DNA of 64,000 nucleotides, taken from Metallyticus violacea (Eukaryota > Arthropoda > Insecta > Mantodea > Metallyticidae). The stretch's first letter is position 1. Every line of letters begins with the position of its first letter. Positions 63,208 to 64,000 of this stretch are shown piece after piece. The stretch lies in NCBI GenBank assembly GCA_030762175.1, contig CM060837.1, positions 8,946,001 through 9,010,000 on the forward strand, in the 5' to 3' direction. The position numbers and the translations under genes are program-made. Under the pieces are notes generated by a model that made no database searches, had not been told where the DNA came from, and saw only the letters and a list, made by a program, of their open reading frames with translations.

Positions 63208-64000
63208 GGCATTAAGTCTTTCTTTATTAAAGGATTTAAACATGGTTTAAATGACTTATGTCAAAATTTAACTGTTAAGGATGGTATAAAAGATTAAATC
63301 AATTTAAGACCTGTGAACCTGGGACATGATGCTACATGTGTTTTGGTTCAGAAGACTTAAGTCAATTGATACGTTTTGCTGATATATATTGGCAATCTTG
63401 TGGCAGTTCATTAGCTCATCACACAAATTGGAGGTCTCATTGATTTTACTGTTGTTGTTATAATATTACTTACAGAGAAGTCTTGTAATTGATATAAGTT
63501 TGCCATGTTGTCACATCCTTCCCAGAGAGATACAATAGTGAGCTGTAAATGATTATACTTTTTTCTGGGTTCAGCATGAAAATAAAGGGAATAGTTTAAC
63601 TATCTGATGGTAAAGCTTAAATATTTCAGCCCACATGCTAGAACTCTTAATTCAGGTGTACTTACATTTAAGACATAACTAACTTCCATTCCCTTATGTT
63701 TGGGATTTGCTGAAGTCAAATATTGGCTGTGAAGGTTCCATTCTTTCTGGATAACTCACTGCAACAAGGAGATACAGCAGCCCTTGCTTAGACATTCATC
63801 GATCAACAAACCATCTTTGAATCCCTATTTAAGCAGGACTGTATCTGGGACTATTGATATTATAAAGATTCAAGATTCATCTTAGTTTCATAATTTAAGC
63901 CCTTAAGAATTGTTTTAATGTGGGCAGTGTTCTTTCCAGAAGTGATAATTATTCCTGCAGACTGCATCTACCAGGAAGTGATTATTTCATAATGCATCCC
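63208..64000 (+). other. Piezo intron 17, part inside the window
   Basis: Nothing recognised. The 18th coding exon is expected to the right. Confidence 0.4.

Noticed and set aside
63208..64000. Eighteenth Piezo exon before the right edge
   Set aside because: I found no AG-open frame-GT segment with the expected hydrophobic Piezo continuation.

Overview
The window is nuclear DNA of an arthropod, most likely an insect with a large, repeat-rich genome. This is judged from GT/AG introns of several kilobases, tRNA-derived SINEs, non-LTR, Penelope-like and Tc1/mariner remnants, and one recognisable animal gene. No bacterial, organellar or viral gene organisation is visible, and I do not name a species. 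Nearly all free-standing reading frames are chance ORFs or decayed transposon fragments.

The one gene I can reconstruct is Piezo, the mechanically gated cation channel, on the + strand. Seventeen exons join into about 828 codons. They run from the start codon at 12141 to the splice donor after 62658 and cover the N-terminal third of the protein (outer blade helices). The rest lies past the right edge. Phases agree at every junction except exon 3 to exon 4. That junction is consistent only if a donor 4 bases downstream of the consensus donor is used, or if there is a microexon or a sequence error. A non-coding 5' exon must lie upstream, because the start-codon exon follows an acceptor at 12110.

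Layout: 1-4.7 kb is CpG-poor DNA with a SINE, a Tc1 remnant and possible exons of an unidentified minus-strand gene. 4.7-9.9 kb is CpG-rich and apparently intergenic, with a diverged tandem array that is duplicated again in Piezo intron 1. 10.3-11.7 kb is a decayed mariner. From 12 kb to the end is Piezo, whose introns hold at least four tRNA-derived SINE families, ten or so non-LTR fragments, Penelope-like elements with GIY-YIG endonuclease remnants and inverted terminal repeats, a Tc1 element carrying a nested SINE, a mariner with both terminal repeats, a piggyBac-like derivative and several foldback elements.

The points most worth following up are: CpG loss that tracks the Piezo transcription unit and can be tested on duplicated sequence lying inside and outside it; the palindromic Penelope terminal repeats with hammerhead-like motifs; the decayed tandem copy of part of Piezo exon 2; and the exon 3 donor problem. 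I see no defence, biosynthetic or other multi-gene system.
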